The notes under the pieces: generated by a model
The model's database searches: none
What the model was told of the DNA's origin: nothing
Seen by the model: the letters and a program-made list of their open reading frames with translations, nothing else
Translations under genes and position numbers: made by a program
Origin: Alphaproteobacteria bacterium
GTDB taxonomy: Bacteria; Pseudomonadota; Alphaproteobacteria; G02398745; G023898745
Length of the DNA: 35,439 bases
Reading direction: 5' to 3'
Assembly: GCA_027366195.1 (NCBI GenBank)
Contig: DAHXKW010000146.1
Coordinates: 1 to 35,439 of the forward strand
In this document: positions 1 to 7,363 of the stretch, piece after piece
How positions within the stretch are numbered: position 1 is the first letter of the stretch
Layout: each line of letters begins with the position of its first letter

Positions 1-127
1 AATAATATTTATTTTATATTGTATTTAAAAAATAATTGTAATATGTGTCAAGTATCAAGAAAAAATCTCTTGTGTTACTTAACGATTATGCCCAATATAA
101 ATATAACGAGTACGTTAGTTTAGAATT

Positions 128-484
128 ATGGGATTAAAAAACCAAGAAGAAATGTCAATGGAAGAAATCTTGGCGTCTATTCGGCAATATGTATCCACAA
201 CCAATGATCGGCCATACAATGATACCGTTTCGAAGGTGGTTAAATTGACGGAAGAATTGGTAGAAGATGACGAGGAGGAAGTGACAGCACCACGTATAGT
301 GGAGACTTCGGCTAAACTGCGTTCTTCCCCTTTTTCCAAACTTCAAGAAGTAAAAAAGGTGTCCGAACAAGAGACCTTTTTTATGCAATTTTTTCGAGAT
401 ATCGTTTTAGAATGGTTAGACAGGCACCCTGACTTTGTTGAAAAAGCTGTACACAAAGCTATTAAGAAAGAATTAGAGGACTAA
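128..484 (+). CDS. popZ: PopZ/DUF2497-family pole-organising protein
   Basis: A 118-residue acidic protein. The N-terminal block SMEEILASIRQYV (residues about 9-22) is the conserved start of DUF2497/PopZ proteins of Alphaproteobacteria. The C-terminal FFRDIVLEWLDRHPDFVEKAVHKAI region matches their helical oligomerisation tail. Family knowledge: PopZ forms a polar matrix that anchors the chromosome-segregation machinery. The acidic, Glu-rich middle (EELVEDDEEE) is short, so the protein is smaller than Caulobacter PopZ. No clear Shine-Dalgarno precedes ATG 128, and ATG 152 just before SMEEIL is an alternative. The decayed copy downstream also begins with an ATGGG-like 5' extension, which supports 128. 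The gene converges with the membrane-protein gene at 493. Confidence 0.8.
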   Translation: MGLKNQEEMSMEEILASIRQYVSTTNDRPYNDTVSKVVKLTEELVEDDEEEVTAPRIVETSAKLRSSPFSKLQEVKKVSEQETFFMQFFRDIVLEWLDRHPDFVEKAVHKAIKKELED

Positions 485-492
485 TTTCTTAC

Positions 493-909
493 TTATTGAG
501 CTTTATTAAAGACACCAGGGGACATAGGGGCAGCGCAACCGCCGTATGATGGTTGTGGTTCACATCCTTCATGACAGATATTGCACGCTGTGCATTTTGA
601 GATGAGCATTTGTGGTGCGAAGAAGAGCATGATGGCGAGTAGGATCACAGCAACCATTCCACCTTCTAAGAATACCATTCCGAGTGTTGTTATAGGAACA
701 TCGATGTTTCCGCCAAGAGTTTGTGGGGGAGTTCCTCCTAGTAAGGTTGTTGGGAATGTGGTAATTGGTGATGACGGAGCTGGTGATCCTCCAGGTGCGC
801 TAGATGTTACGTTGAAGAATGTACCCTTATCGCCGAAGAAAAGTACGAAGAGGCAGAATAGTGCTGAAAATCCAATATACGCAAGTAGGATCCAAGCTAT
901 AGTTGTCAT
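493..909 (-). CDS. Two-helix membrane protein with Cys-rich tail (copy 1)
   Basis: A 138-residue protein I do not recognise. It has a hydrophobic helix at about residues 4-25, then a Ser/Thr/Pro/Gly loop (SSAPGGSPAPSSPITTFPTT). A second helix lies at about 77-98, and the Cys-rich tail includes CTACNICHEGC and ends in GGCAAPMSPG. The paralogue at 1427-1801 has the same plan, so the reading frame is real. Translation has a good site (AAGGAG a few bases before ATG), and a strong promoter lies upstream at 968-997. The clustered Cys suggest metal or Fe-S binding or disulfides, but that is inference. The tail differs from copy 2 in length and Cys spacing. Confidence 0.72.
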   Translation of the reverse strand: MTTIAWILLAYIGFSALFCLFVLFFGDKGTFFNVTSSAPGGSPAPSSPITTFPTTLLGGTPPQTLGGNIDVPITTLGMVFLEGGMVAVILLAIMLFFAPQMLISKCTACNICHEGCEPQPSYGGCAAPMSPGVFNKAQ

Positions 910-967
910 GAGTAAATCTCCTTATTAATAGTTATTCTTTATTACACAATCTTCCGTGTACATTACT

Positions 968-997
968 ATTATATCAAAAAATTAATTAAAATTACAA
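968..997 (-). promoter_or_regulatory. Sigma70-type promoter of the copy-1 membrane protein gene
   Basis: Read on the minus strand: TTGTAA (992-997), an 18-bp spacer, and a perfect TATAAT (968-973), about 60 bases before the ATG at 909. The same arrangement with near-identical sequence lies before the paralogue (1855-1884). A conserved leader segment, GTACACGGAAGAT, follows in both. Conservation in both copies supports function. Confidence 0.7.
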
Positions 998-1036
998 CTA
1001 TTTTTAATATTATAGTTAACCCCGTTTTAATATGAA

Positions 1037-1112
1037 CTGTCATCCTCGCGAAAGCGAGGATCCACAAACCGACCGCCGGCTAATAGATTCCCGTTTTCAT
1101 GAGGATGATAGT
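1037..1112. repeat. Nested palindromic intergenic repeat, copy 1
   Basis: Two hairpin arms flank a variable centre: ATCCTCGC-GAAA-GCGAGGAT at the left, and a degenerate ATTCCCG...CATGAGGAT at the right. The outer ends are also inverted (ACTGTCATCCTCGCG facing the right arm). The second copy at 2007-2083 has an intact right arm. This resembles widespread small palindromic repeats of proteobacterial intergenic DNA. No gene is encoded. Confidence 0.7.
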
Positions 1113-1141
1113 TCATTACATGATTTTTCAAAACTGATTGA

Positions 1142-1411
1142 ATGGGGGTCAAGAAGAAAAATAGCATGGAAAAGTTCGTGGTGTCTATTCGACAGTGAGT
1201 GTATGTCTAACACCAACGATCGGCCGCACAATGGATCTACCTAAAGTGGTTAAACTGACGGAAGATTTGGTGGAAGGTGAAAATGAGGAAGTGCAAGTAC
1301 CACGTATAGTGGAGACGCCTACCAAACCACGCCTTTTCCAAATCTGAAGCGGTGCTTTAGAATATTACTTAAAAATGTAGGTAACATTCCATTTTATCAT
1401 AAAGAATTAGT
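1142..1411 (+). pseudogene. Decayed duplicate of popZ
   Basis: The DNA aligns with popZ 128-340. It starts with ATGGGGGTCAAGAAGAAA, continues through GTGTCTATTCGACAG and AACACCAACGATCGGCC, then GTGGTTAAACTGACGGAAGA and a CACGTATAGTGGAGAC block. In frame it is interrupted at once, since the codon after ATTCGACAG is TGA at 1196-1198. Small indels follow, and the 3' half is lost apart from a trace (AAAGAATTAG near 1402-1411). It lies in the same position relative to the membrane-protein gene as intact popZ does, so it is the popZ half of a duplicated unit. Confidence 0.8.
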
Positions 1412-1426
1412 TTCCCAACCCTTTAC

Positions 1427-1801
1427 TTAAGCAGCGCAACCACCGCAGCTTGGTTGAGGGGCTTCACATGCATTGCAGATGTTGCATGCAAGGCACTTGG
1501 AAATAAGCATGTGAGGTGCCAAGAATAGAAGAACTACAAGTAGTAGCGCAGCAATCATACCACCATCGACGAATACTAAGCCTAGTGTTGATAGTGTTAC
1601 GTCGATTGTGCCACCAAGCGTACCCGTGCCGCTTAAGGTTGTTGGGAATGTGGTAATTGGTGATGACGGAGCTGGTGTTCCTCCAGGTGCGCTAGATGTT
1701 ACGTTCAAGAATGTACCTTTATCACCGAACCAGAATACGAATAGGGTGAAGATAGCTGAAAAGCCAACGAATCCTAATAGGATCAAACCTAAAATTGTCA
1801 T
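1427..1801 (-). CDS. Two-helix membrane protein with Cys-rich tail (copy 2)
   Basis: A 124-residue paralogue of the protein at 493-909. It has helix 1 at about 3-25, the same SSAPGGTPAPSSPITTFPTT loop, helix 2 at about 73-95, and a Cys tail with CLACNICNAC and CGGC. An AAAGGAGG site lies 7-8 bases before the ATG, and the promoter at 1855-1884 matches that of copy 1. The loop-coding DNA is almost identical to copy 1, while the helices and tail have diverged. That suggests gene conversion or strong constraint. Function unknown. Confidence 0.72.
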   Translation of the reverse strand: MTILGLILLGFVGFSAIFTLFVFWFGDKGTFLNVTSSAPGGTPAPSSPITTFPTTLSGTGTLGGTIDVTLSTLGLVFVDGGMIAALLLVVLLFLAPHMLISKCLACNICNACEAPQPSCGGCAA

Positions 1802-1854
1802 AAAAAAACCTCCTTTAATTATTATTTATATACACATCTTCCGTGTACATTATT

Positions 1855-1884
1855 ATTATATCAAAAAATTAATTAAAATTACAA
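1855..1884 (-). promoter_or_regulatory. Sigma70-type promoter of the copy-2 membrane protein gene
   Basis: On the minus strand: TTGTAA (1879-1884), an 18-bp spacer, TATAAT (1855-1860), then the same GTACACGGAAGATG leader as copy 1. Sequence is conserved from about 1837 to 1895. Confidence 0.7.
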
Positions 1885-2006
1885 ATATTTTTTATATTTT
1901 TTTAATTATGTTATTATATTGTTTAAGTATTTCCTTAAATAAACTTATTCAGTTTCGTGAGTTGAAGTGTTCAATGATGATACACAGAGATTTGAGCTAA
2001 GGTCTT

Positions 2007-2083
2007 ACTGTCATCCTCGCGAAAGCGAGGATCAATGAAGTGACCAACAGTCAATAGATTCCCGCTTTCGCGGGAATGACAAA
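2007..2083. repeat. Nested palindromic intergenic repeat, copy 2
   Basis: The left hairpin is ATCCTCGC-GAAA-GCGAGGAT and the right hairpin is ATTCCCGC-TTTC-GCGGGAAT. The full ends, ACTGTCATCC and GGGAATGACA, are inverted with respect to each other, so the whole element can fold on itself. It shares its left arm exactly with the copy at 1037. It lies 16 bases past the leuS stop and could act as a bidirectional transcript end, although no clear T-run follows. Confidence 0.75.
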
Positions 2084-2099
2084 TTTGGGAATGAAGTAT

Positions 2100-4511
2100 C
2101 TATTGCATAACAAAACTGACCATACGTCCTGGTATGACAATGGTTTTGATTATATTTCCCGTTAAGAACGACGAGACGTGTTTTTTGGCCTCATCAATTA
2201 TATCTGATTCATTGATACCAGGACCCGCCTCAAATACAGCACGTTTTTTGCCATTTATTTGTACAACGATGGTATGTTTTTGTTCTGTAATGTAATCCGG
2301 ATTAAATATAGGCCAGAAGTGTTGATCAGAGTTAAGTAGCTCGGCCGCCAGGTGCGGCATGATAGGTGCAATGGTAATGATATAAATGTGTTTGATCTCA
2401 TTCCAAATATCAGAGTTCATGGTATCAAATCCTTTTTCAATCGCATTTCCAAGTTCACGGTGATGAGCGATAGCTTTGTTGAAAGCATGTTGTTCGTAGT
2501 CTTGGGTAATAAGTTTTAGATATTTATGGGCAATACCAAGTAATTCATCATTCCCTGTTTTTGCGGGTGGTATCATTTGAGTTAAGCGATAAATACGATT
2601 TGTATAACGCCAGCAGCCATCAAGCCCTTCGTCTGTCCATTCTAAATCTTTATCTGGTGGTGTATCTGACACAACAAACAACCGCGTTGTGTCAGCACCA
2701 TATTTATCAATGATTTCTTGTGGGTCAATGGTATTCTTTTTCGATTTGCTCATTTTTTCAGATCGGCCTATTGTTATAGGTTTTTTGGCCGTTTCTACTT
2801 CTTCCGGGTATATCCAATTTCCATCGCCATCCTTATAGGTTTTATGGCATACCATTCCCTGTGTTAACAGATGGGAGAATGGTTCGTCGAAGTTAACATA
2901 CCCCAAATCTCGTAAAGCTTTCACAAAGAAACGGGCATATAATAAATGCATAACAGCATGTTCGGGTCCACCAATGTACCAATCTACAGGATTCCACAGA
3001 TTTACAAGTGATGGGTCTAAAGGGACCTCAGCCTTTGGACAGCAATAACGAAGCCAATACCAAGAGGATTCAAAAAACGTATCTAAAGTATCCGTTTCTC
3101 GTTGTGCTGGGCTATGGCACTGGGGGCATGTTGTATGTTTCCAAGTAGGATGATGATCTAAGGGATTACCTGGTTGATCGAAAGTAACGTCGTCTGGTAG
3201 TTTGACAGGTAATCGTGTTTCAGGAATAGTCCCGCAATTTTCGCAATGTACCATTGGCACAGGACATCCCCAATAACGTTGGCGAGATATTCCCCAATCA
3301 CGTAAGCGGAATTGGATTGTTCCCTCGCCTTTATCTTCTTTTCTAAGATGCTCAACAACCTTTTTTTGCCCTTGTTCAATTGTTAATCCGTTTAAAAATT
3401 CAGAATCAAATATTTTATCCTGGTCATTGATGACAGGAATTATTGGCAAATTATATTTTAGTGCAAATTCATGATCTCTTTCGTCATGTGCGGGGCAGCC
3501 GAATAGAGCACCTGTACCGTAATCCATAACAACGAAATTAGCGACGTAGATCGGAAGTGGTTTGCCAGTAAAAGGATGTTGGGCAGTTAAATCTAATTTA
3601 TAGCCTTTCTTTTCGATTGTACTGATGACTTCTTCTGCTGTGGGGATAGCTTGGCATTCTTCGATAAATTTATTGAGCTTTGGGTCATTGATTTTTTCTA
3701 GAATAGGGTGATTGGCGGCAACAGCAACAAATGATGCGCCAAAGATGGTTTCAGGGCGTGTTGTATATATTTTGATTTTGTCATCATTACTTGTGTGAAA
3801 ATAAATATAGGCACCATGTGATTTTCCGATCCAATTTTCTTGCATTTTAACGATTCTATCGGGCCAACAGCCTTCAAGCTTTTTCAAGTTACTCAGTAGC
3901 TCATCCGCATATTTTGTTATACGCATAAACCACTGACGCATTTTTTTCTTTTCAACCATGGCTCCGGATCGCCACCCTTTACCATCGATAACTTGTTCAT
4001 TGGCTAAAACCGTATTTTCAACAGGATCCCAGTTAACATAAGATTCCTTTTGATAAATCAAACCTGCTTTATACATTTCAATAAAAAGCTGCTGCTCGTG
4101 TTTATAGTAATCTACATCACATGTGGCGAGTTCACATTCCCAGTCGTATGAGAAACCTAAAGATTTTAGCTGTTCACGCATTGTGGCGATATTAGCATAT
4201 GTCCATTTAGCAGGATGTTGTTTGTTTTGGAAGGCTGCATTTTCTGCAGGCAAACCAAACGCATCCCAACCCATTGGATGGAATACGTCGTAACCTTGCA
4301 TTCTTTTAAAGCGGGCTATTATGTCACCAATAGTGTAGTTACGTACGTGCCCCATATGGAGCTTACCGGAAGGATAGGGAAGCATTTCCAAAACGTAGTA
4401 CTTTTTATCTTTTCGCGGTGTGCCAACGGTATAAGTTTGTTCTTCAGCCCATTTTTTCTGCCACTTTTTCTCTGAGGCTTTAAATGAATAGACTGGATTG
4501 CCCGATGTCAT
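2100..4511 (-). CDS. leuS: Leucyl-tRNA synthetase
   Basis: An 803-residue class I aminoacyl-tRNA synthetase that charges tRNA-Leu in the cytoplasm. The HIGH motif appears as PSGKLHMGHVRNYTIGD (about residue 47-63), and GWDAFGLPAENAA follows. The CP1 editing domain carries TRPETIFGASFVAV (about 250). CXXC zinc-type pairs (CENCG, CPQCH) lie near 425-470, and KMSKS appears as SEKMSKSKKNTIDP. The anticodon-binding and C-terminal domains are complete. The length is a little below the usual 820-870. The start at 4511 gives the normal N-terminus. No strong ribosome site is visible directly before it. The leader holds a small hairpin (GAGCAT...ATGCTC, 4556-4579). Confidence 0.97.
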   Translation of the reverse strand: MTSGNPVYSFKASEKKWQKKWAEEQTYTVGTPRKDKKYYVLEMLPYPSGKLHMGHVRNYTIGDIIARFKRMQGYDVFHPMGWDAFGLPAENAAFQNKQHPAKWTYANIATMREQLKSLGFSYDWECELATCDVDYYKHEQQLFIEMYKAGLIYQKESYVNWDPVENTVLANEQVIDGKGWRSGAMVEKKKMRQWFMRITKYADELLSNLKKLEGCWPDRIVKMQENWIGKSHGAYIYFHTSNDDKIKIYTTRPETIFGASFVAVAANHPILEKINDPKLNKFIEECQAIPTAEEVISTIEKKGYKLDLTAQHPFTGKPLPIYVANFVVMDYGTGALFGCPAHDERDHEFALKYNLPIIPVINDQDKIFDSEFLNGLTIEQGQKKVVEHLRKEDKGEGTIQFRLRDWGISRQRYWGCPVPMVHCENCGTIPETRLPVKLPDDVTFDQPGNPLDHHPTWKHTTCPQCHSPAQRETDTLDTFFESSWYWLRYCCPKAEVPLDPSLVNLWNPVDWYIGGPEHAVMHLLYARFFVKALRDLGYVNFDEPFSHLLTQGMVCHKTYKDGDGNWIYPEEVETAKKPITIGRSEKMSKSKKNTIDPQEIIDKYGADTTRLFVVSDTPPDKDLEWTDEGLDGCWRYTNRIYRLTQMIPPAKTGNDELLGIAHKYLKLITQDYEQHAFNKAIAHHRELGNAIEKGFDTMNSDIWNEIKHIYIITIAPIMPHLAAELLNSDQHFWPIFNPDYITEQKHTIVVQINGKKRAVFEAGPGINESDIIDEAKKHVSSFLTGNIIKTIVIPGRMVSFVMQ

Positions 4512-4608
4512 ATGTGTTTTTTTTATGATCTTGTCCTTTTATTCTACAACAGATTGAGCATAGGTTTTATCTCATGCTCCCATAAGTGACAATAGTAAAA
4601 TTTTCAGT

Positions 4609-4638
4609 TTTACTTTATTTATTTTTTAAATATATAAT
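4609..4638 (+). promoter_or_regulatory. Candidate promoter of the glycosyltransferase-like array
   Basis: TATAAT at 4633-4638 is preceded after 18 bases by TTTACT (4609-4614). The region is very AT-rich, so chance matches are likely. No Shine-Dalgarno is visible before ATG 4668, although strong ones precede the internal genes of the array. Confidence 0.4.
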
Positions 4639-4667
4639 AAAAATAGGTAAATATTAATAAAAAATTA

Positions 4668-6044
4668 ATGGATCGCCTGGCGTTGGCCGCAGAGCTGATC
4701 ATCGGGCATGATTATGAATTAGCAATAGAAATGCTGAAAAAAGAACAGTCTTCAACAGGACTCTATTGGTTATCATTACTATATCGTTTATTCGATAAAT
4801 ATGCGGAAGAAAAAGAAGTTGTAGAAGCTGGCTTAAAAAGCACTTTAGAATCTGATTTGGTTGAGTATTTTTCTGCTCGGCAATATTGGCAGGATTTAGA
4901 CATTAATAAAAAAATGGTGCCACGCCAGTCTTTGCATATGCCGAGAAGTCCTTTGAAGATTCCAGATCCTGAAGATATAAGAAAGATGTGTTTTGTGACG
5001 GGTGGGGATTCAAATTATTTTCCACTTTTTGTGGAGGCAATTGAATCAATTCGTGCAACAAATTCATATAAGAATTGTGATGTGTTCGTATTTGATTGTG
5101 GTCTTACAGAAGAACAGAAGCGACATCTTCTAGAGGACTTACAGGTTAAAGCAGTGAGTGATCCAGGTTGGGATGTTAATGTGCCAATGACCTGCCAGCT
5201 TAATGAGCAAGGTGCGATTACTCAGTACCAAACACCTATTGGTTTTAAATGTATGGTAGCTAGACCCCATATGGATAAACATTTTCCTGGATATCGTTAT
5301 TATATGTGGATTGATGCTGATGCGTGGATTCAAGATGAGCGGGCAGTTGATTTATATTTAGACTATGCCAAAAGTCAGGGAATAGGGTTATCACATCACA
5401 TCACGTTTGATACTTATGATGACCACAATTGCTATTTTGTCCCACCTGTTTTAACGCCCGAAAATAAGATTTTCTTGAAAGGTAAACCTGCTGTTATTGT
5501 TTCTGCATTCTGTATAGATATTGAATCGGGTATATTCGATCAATGGCGTGAAAATTTCTATGACAATATAAAACAACAAGGATTTTGGTGGAATACGGAA
5601 GAACAGACTTTAGGATTAACTTTTCATCAAAGAAAGTTAAAGCATTTGGTTGAGCATCAAAACCACGCAGCTTTAGTGAGAGAAGGATTACCAATTGTTT
5701 ACGATAATGACAACGTCTTGCACTCGGCGCGTTCAAATCAGGTGTTAGGTACAATCCATATGAGTTCTGGGAAATGGTACCACTATTTCCCATCCCAGAA
5801 ACGCACGCACCCTATAAGAACGAATGAAGAATATCAGCATCACGTGCAACAGTATGGGTGGGGAAGCTTACGTGAGATTTGTTTTAAACACAAAATTGCG
5901 CCGAATCAGCTTGATGTACCCAATAGACATTTAATTTCTTGTAGATTCCGTGTATGGCCTTGGGAAGATAAGCCTGAGATAAAAGAGACACTTATTCAAG
6001 AAGCTAAAAGGGTATTGGTAAAGGGGGATGTATGTCACGTTTAA
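4668..6044 (+). CDS. Putative GT-A-type glycosyltransferase, array member 1
   Basis: 458 residues, first of four tandem paralogues. Residues 1-75 are helical and TPR-like (AAELIIGHDYELAIEMLKKEQ). A VPRQSLHMPR linker motif follows (about 84-93), then a Rossmann-like start CFVTGGDSNYF and FDCGLTEEQK. RPHMDKHFPGYRYYMWIDADAW carries a DxD (D216, D218), typical of nucleotide-sugar and metal binding in GT-A glycosyltransferases. Downstream are an acidic motif (WWNTEEQT), GTIHMSSGKW with a His comparable to the third metal ligand of GT8-like enzymes, and a conserved tail FRVWPWEDKPEIK. No signal peptide or membrane helix, so probably cytosolic. The family assignment is by motif only; donor and acceptor are unknown. 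The 3' end overlaps the next gene by 13 bases. Confidence 0.72.
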   Translation: MDRLALAAELIIGHDYELAIEMLKKEQSSTGLYWLSLLYRLFDKYAEEKEVVEAGLKSTLESDLVEYFSARQYWQDLDINKKMVPRQSLHMPRSPLKIPDPEDIRKMCFVTGGDSNYFPLFVEAIESIRATNSYKNCDVFVFDCGLTEEQKRHLLEDLQVKAVSDPGWDVNVPMTCQLNEQGAITQYQTPIGFKCMVARPHMDKHFPGYRYYMWIDADAWIQDERAVDLYLDYAKSQGIGLSHHITFDTYDDHNCYFVPPVLTPENKIFLKGKPAVIVSAFCIDIESGIFDQWRENFYDNIKQQGFWWNTEEQTLGLTFHQRKLKHLVEHQNHAALVREGLPIVYDNDNVLHSARSNQVLGTIHMSSGKWYHYFPSQKRTHPIRTNEEYQHHVQQYGWGSLREICFKHKIAPNQLDVPNRHLISCRFRVWPWEDKPEIKETLIQEAKRVLVKGDVCHV

Positions 6045-7363
6045 ATGTTGCCGCTCAGCTAATTCGGGATGAAGAATATAAAACTGCGCTTGACATGCTT
6101 AAGCGGGATAACTCTTCTCAAGAAAGTTTATACTGGCAGTCTCTGATTTGTCGTTTGTTTGATCATTATGATGAAGAAAAGAAAATAATTGATATGGGGA
6201 TGCAAAAACATCCTAATTTTGTATATATGCAGGAAAGAGTGGTTTGGCATAAAAAGCCACTTTTTGATCGTTTGGTGCCACGGCAATCCCTACGTATGCC
6301 ACGAGATCCTTTGTTAACACCATCACAGTCAGCACTTGATCAGCTTTGTTTTGTAGTTGGTGGCGATAGCCATTATTTTCATATGATTGTTGAGTGTATA
6401 GAGTCTATTCGAGGGACAAGCCTTTATAAAGATGTGGCTGTTTGTGTTTTGGATTGTGGCCTTACAGATGACCAAAAGCATTATCTTGTTGAAGCTTTAA
6501 AAGTGGCTGAGATTCTTGCCGTTGATTGGCAGTATAAGGTCGATGGCTTTAAAACTTGTGATGGACCAGCACCAGAAGGTAAGTTAACACCATTGAATCC
6601 AGGACTTAAGGCTATTATGTCCAGGCCATTTTTGCATGATCTATTTCCTAATTATCGTTTTGTTTTTTGGATGGATGCTGATTCGTGGATACATGATGAA
6701 CGTAGTATTGATCGCCATCTTGATCTTTGTTTAAGGCAAGGTGTGGCGTTTGCTTTTCCTGATCGCATGCCGTTTTGTCAAAGATTGGTTTACCAATATC
6801 CTGTTATTGAACAGCGGTACAAGGAAAAATTGGCAAATTGGTTTCATGTTTCAGGAAATCAATGGGTTATTGATGCTCAAACGAACTTTTTTGAAGATTG
6901 GAAAAAATATTTAGATTATCACGCACAAAAATATGGATTTTGGCGAGCGATTGATGAAGAAAGCGCCATGATCGTTATGGAAGAACGTGGTATGACTGAA
7001 ATGCTGACTGAAAGAGATTTGTATATGTTGTACGCTTTTGGTTTGCCTGTTGTTAAAGACCAGTCGCAAACACTTTATCATCCCTGGAATGGGCAGGTAG
7101 TTGGTATTTTTTCAATGTTCCATCATAAATTTCAATATTATTGGCCAACAGTATTGTCGCCTTCAGGCGCTTTGTCTGAAGAACAGCTTAGGCAACATGT
7201 CCAAAATTATGCTCAATTATTAAAGATGGTGCAGCAAGGTCAGGATCCCTGTGGTTTGTATCCCGGTCAACCACAAATATCCCAGCACTTTAGAGTGTGG
7301 CCATGGGCAGATAAAGTTGAAATTCGTAGACTTTTAAAGGAGGTATCGCAATGTCAAAGCTAA
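6032..7363 (+). CDS. Putative GT-A-type glycosyltransferase, array member 2
   Basis: 443 residues, closest to member 1. It shares VPRQSLRMPR, CFVVGGDSHYF, LDCGLTDDQK, DxD in FVFWMDADSW (D215, D217) and the FRVWPWADKVEIR tail. The start overlaps the previous gene by 13 bases and is preceded by an AAGGGGG stretch, indicating translational coupling. Oddly, the otherwise conserved G-x-x-H (GTIH, GILH and GIVH in the other three) reads GIFSMFHH here. The presumptive metal-ligand His is replaced by Ser, with His residues 3-4 positions later. It may have altered chemistry or be a non-catalytic partner. Confidence 0.7.
   Translation: MSRLNVAAQLIRDEEYKTALDMLKRDNSSQESLYWQSLICRLFDHYDEEKKIIDMGMQKHPNFVYMQERVVWHKKPLFDRLVPRQSLRMPRDPLLTPSQSALDQLCFVVGGDSHYFHMIVECIESIRGTSLYKDVAVCVLDCGLTDDQKHYLVEALKVAEILAVDWQYKVDGFKTCDGPAPEGKLTPLNPGLKAIMSRPFLHDLFPNYRFVFWMDADSWIHDERSIDRHLDLCLRQGVAFAFPDRMPFCQRLVYQYPVIEQRYKEKLANWFHVSGNQWVIDAQTNFFEDWKKYLDYHAQKYGFWRAIDEESAMIVMEERGMTEMLTERDLYMLYAFGLPVVKDQSQTLYHPWNGQVVGIFSMFHHKFQYYWPTVLSPSGALSEEQLRQHVQNYAQLLKMVQQGQDPCGLYPGQPQISQHFRVWPWADKVEIRRLLKEVSQCQS

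Noticed and set aside
1032..1244. A 70-codon plus-strand frame beginning with CATCCTCGCGAAAGC-coded residues.
   Set aside because: It starts in the palindromic repeat and runs out of frame through the popZ pseudogene; it is not a gene.
4556..4579. GAGCAT...ATGCTC hairpin in the leuS leader as a T-box or attenuator.
   Set aside because: The stem is six bases with a 12-base loop, without T-box motifs, leader peptide or U-run.
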